The position numbers and the translations under genes are program-made. This document shows, piece by piece, positions 5,042 through 5,051 of a stretch of 5,051 nucleotides of DNA (position 1 is the first letter of the stretch; each line of letters starts with the position of its first letter). Under the pieces are notes generated by a model, which did no database searches, was not told where the DNA came from, and saw only the letters and a program-made list of their open reading frames with translations. This DNA is from Candidatus Mesolinea sp. GTDB taxonomy: Bacteria; Chloroflexota; Anaerolineae; Anaerolineales; Anaerolineaceae. The stretch covers positions 1 through 5,051 of the forward strand of contig DNSH01000057.1 in assembly GCA_003499715.1 (NCBI GenBank), in the 5' to 3' direction.

Positions 5042-5051
5042 AGACACTTTC

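Overview
The window reads as ordinary bacterial chromosome: densely packed genes, good Shine-Dalgarno sites at most starts, sigma-70-like promoters and moderate GC. The fused two-domain ECF ATPase beside a SAM hydrolase (DUF62) and a ROK regulator would suit a member of the Chloroflexota (Anaerolineae-like) or a similar Gram-positive-type lineage. That taxonomic guess comes from gene content only and is weak.

Layout. (1) Positions 1-254, minus strand: the first 84 codons of a ROK-family repressor, running off the left edge, with a TTG start behind a strong Shine-Dalgarno. (2) Positions 255-443: a divergent control region. It holds a promoter for the ROK gene, a perfect TTAGTT/AACTAA-type palindrome at that promoter's expected transcription start, and one or two candidate promoters for the rightward operon. 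(3) Positions 444-4372, plus strand: a four-gene operon-like cluster. It encodes a SAM hydrolase, a fused double ECF ATPase overlapping it by 8 nt, a six-helix ECF substrate-binding (S) component, and the ECF transmembrane coupling protein EcfT. A perfect 8-bp hairpin sits between the S component and EcfT. (4) Positions 4373-4512: a convergent intergenic region ending in a 12-bp terminator hairpin, otherwise without visible features. (5) Positions 4513-4980, minus strand: a complete bacterioferritin with all ferroxidase ligands and the haem-binding methionine, with its own Shine-Dalgarno and a TATAAT box.

How the genes fit together. The three ECF genes make one complete dedicated (group I-like) transporter: two ATPase domains on one chain, one T and one S subunit. 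The S component does not show me a recognisable vitamin signature, so its substrate is unknown. The translationally coupled SAM hydrolase (SAM + water gives adenosine + methionine) is the best clue and points to methionine, adenosine or adenosylated compounds. This enzyme-transporter coupling is the most interesting part of the window. The divergent ROK regulator probably represses itself; whether it also controls the transporter operon cannot be told from sequence. Bacterioferritin appears to be an unrelated neighbour.

I saw no tRNA, rRNA, CRISPR array, insertion sequence or recognisable riboswitch.
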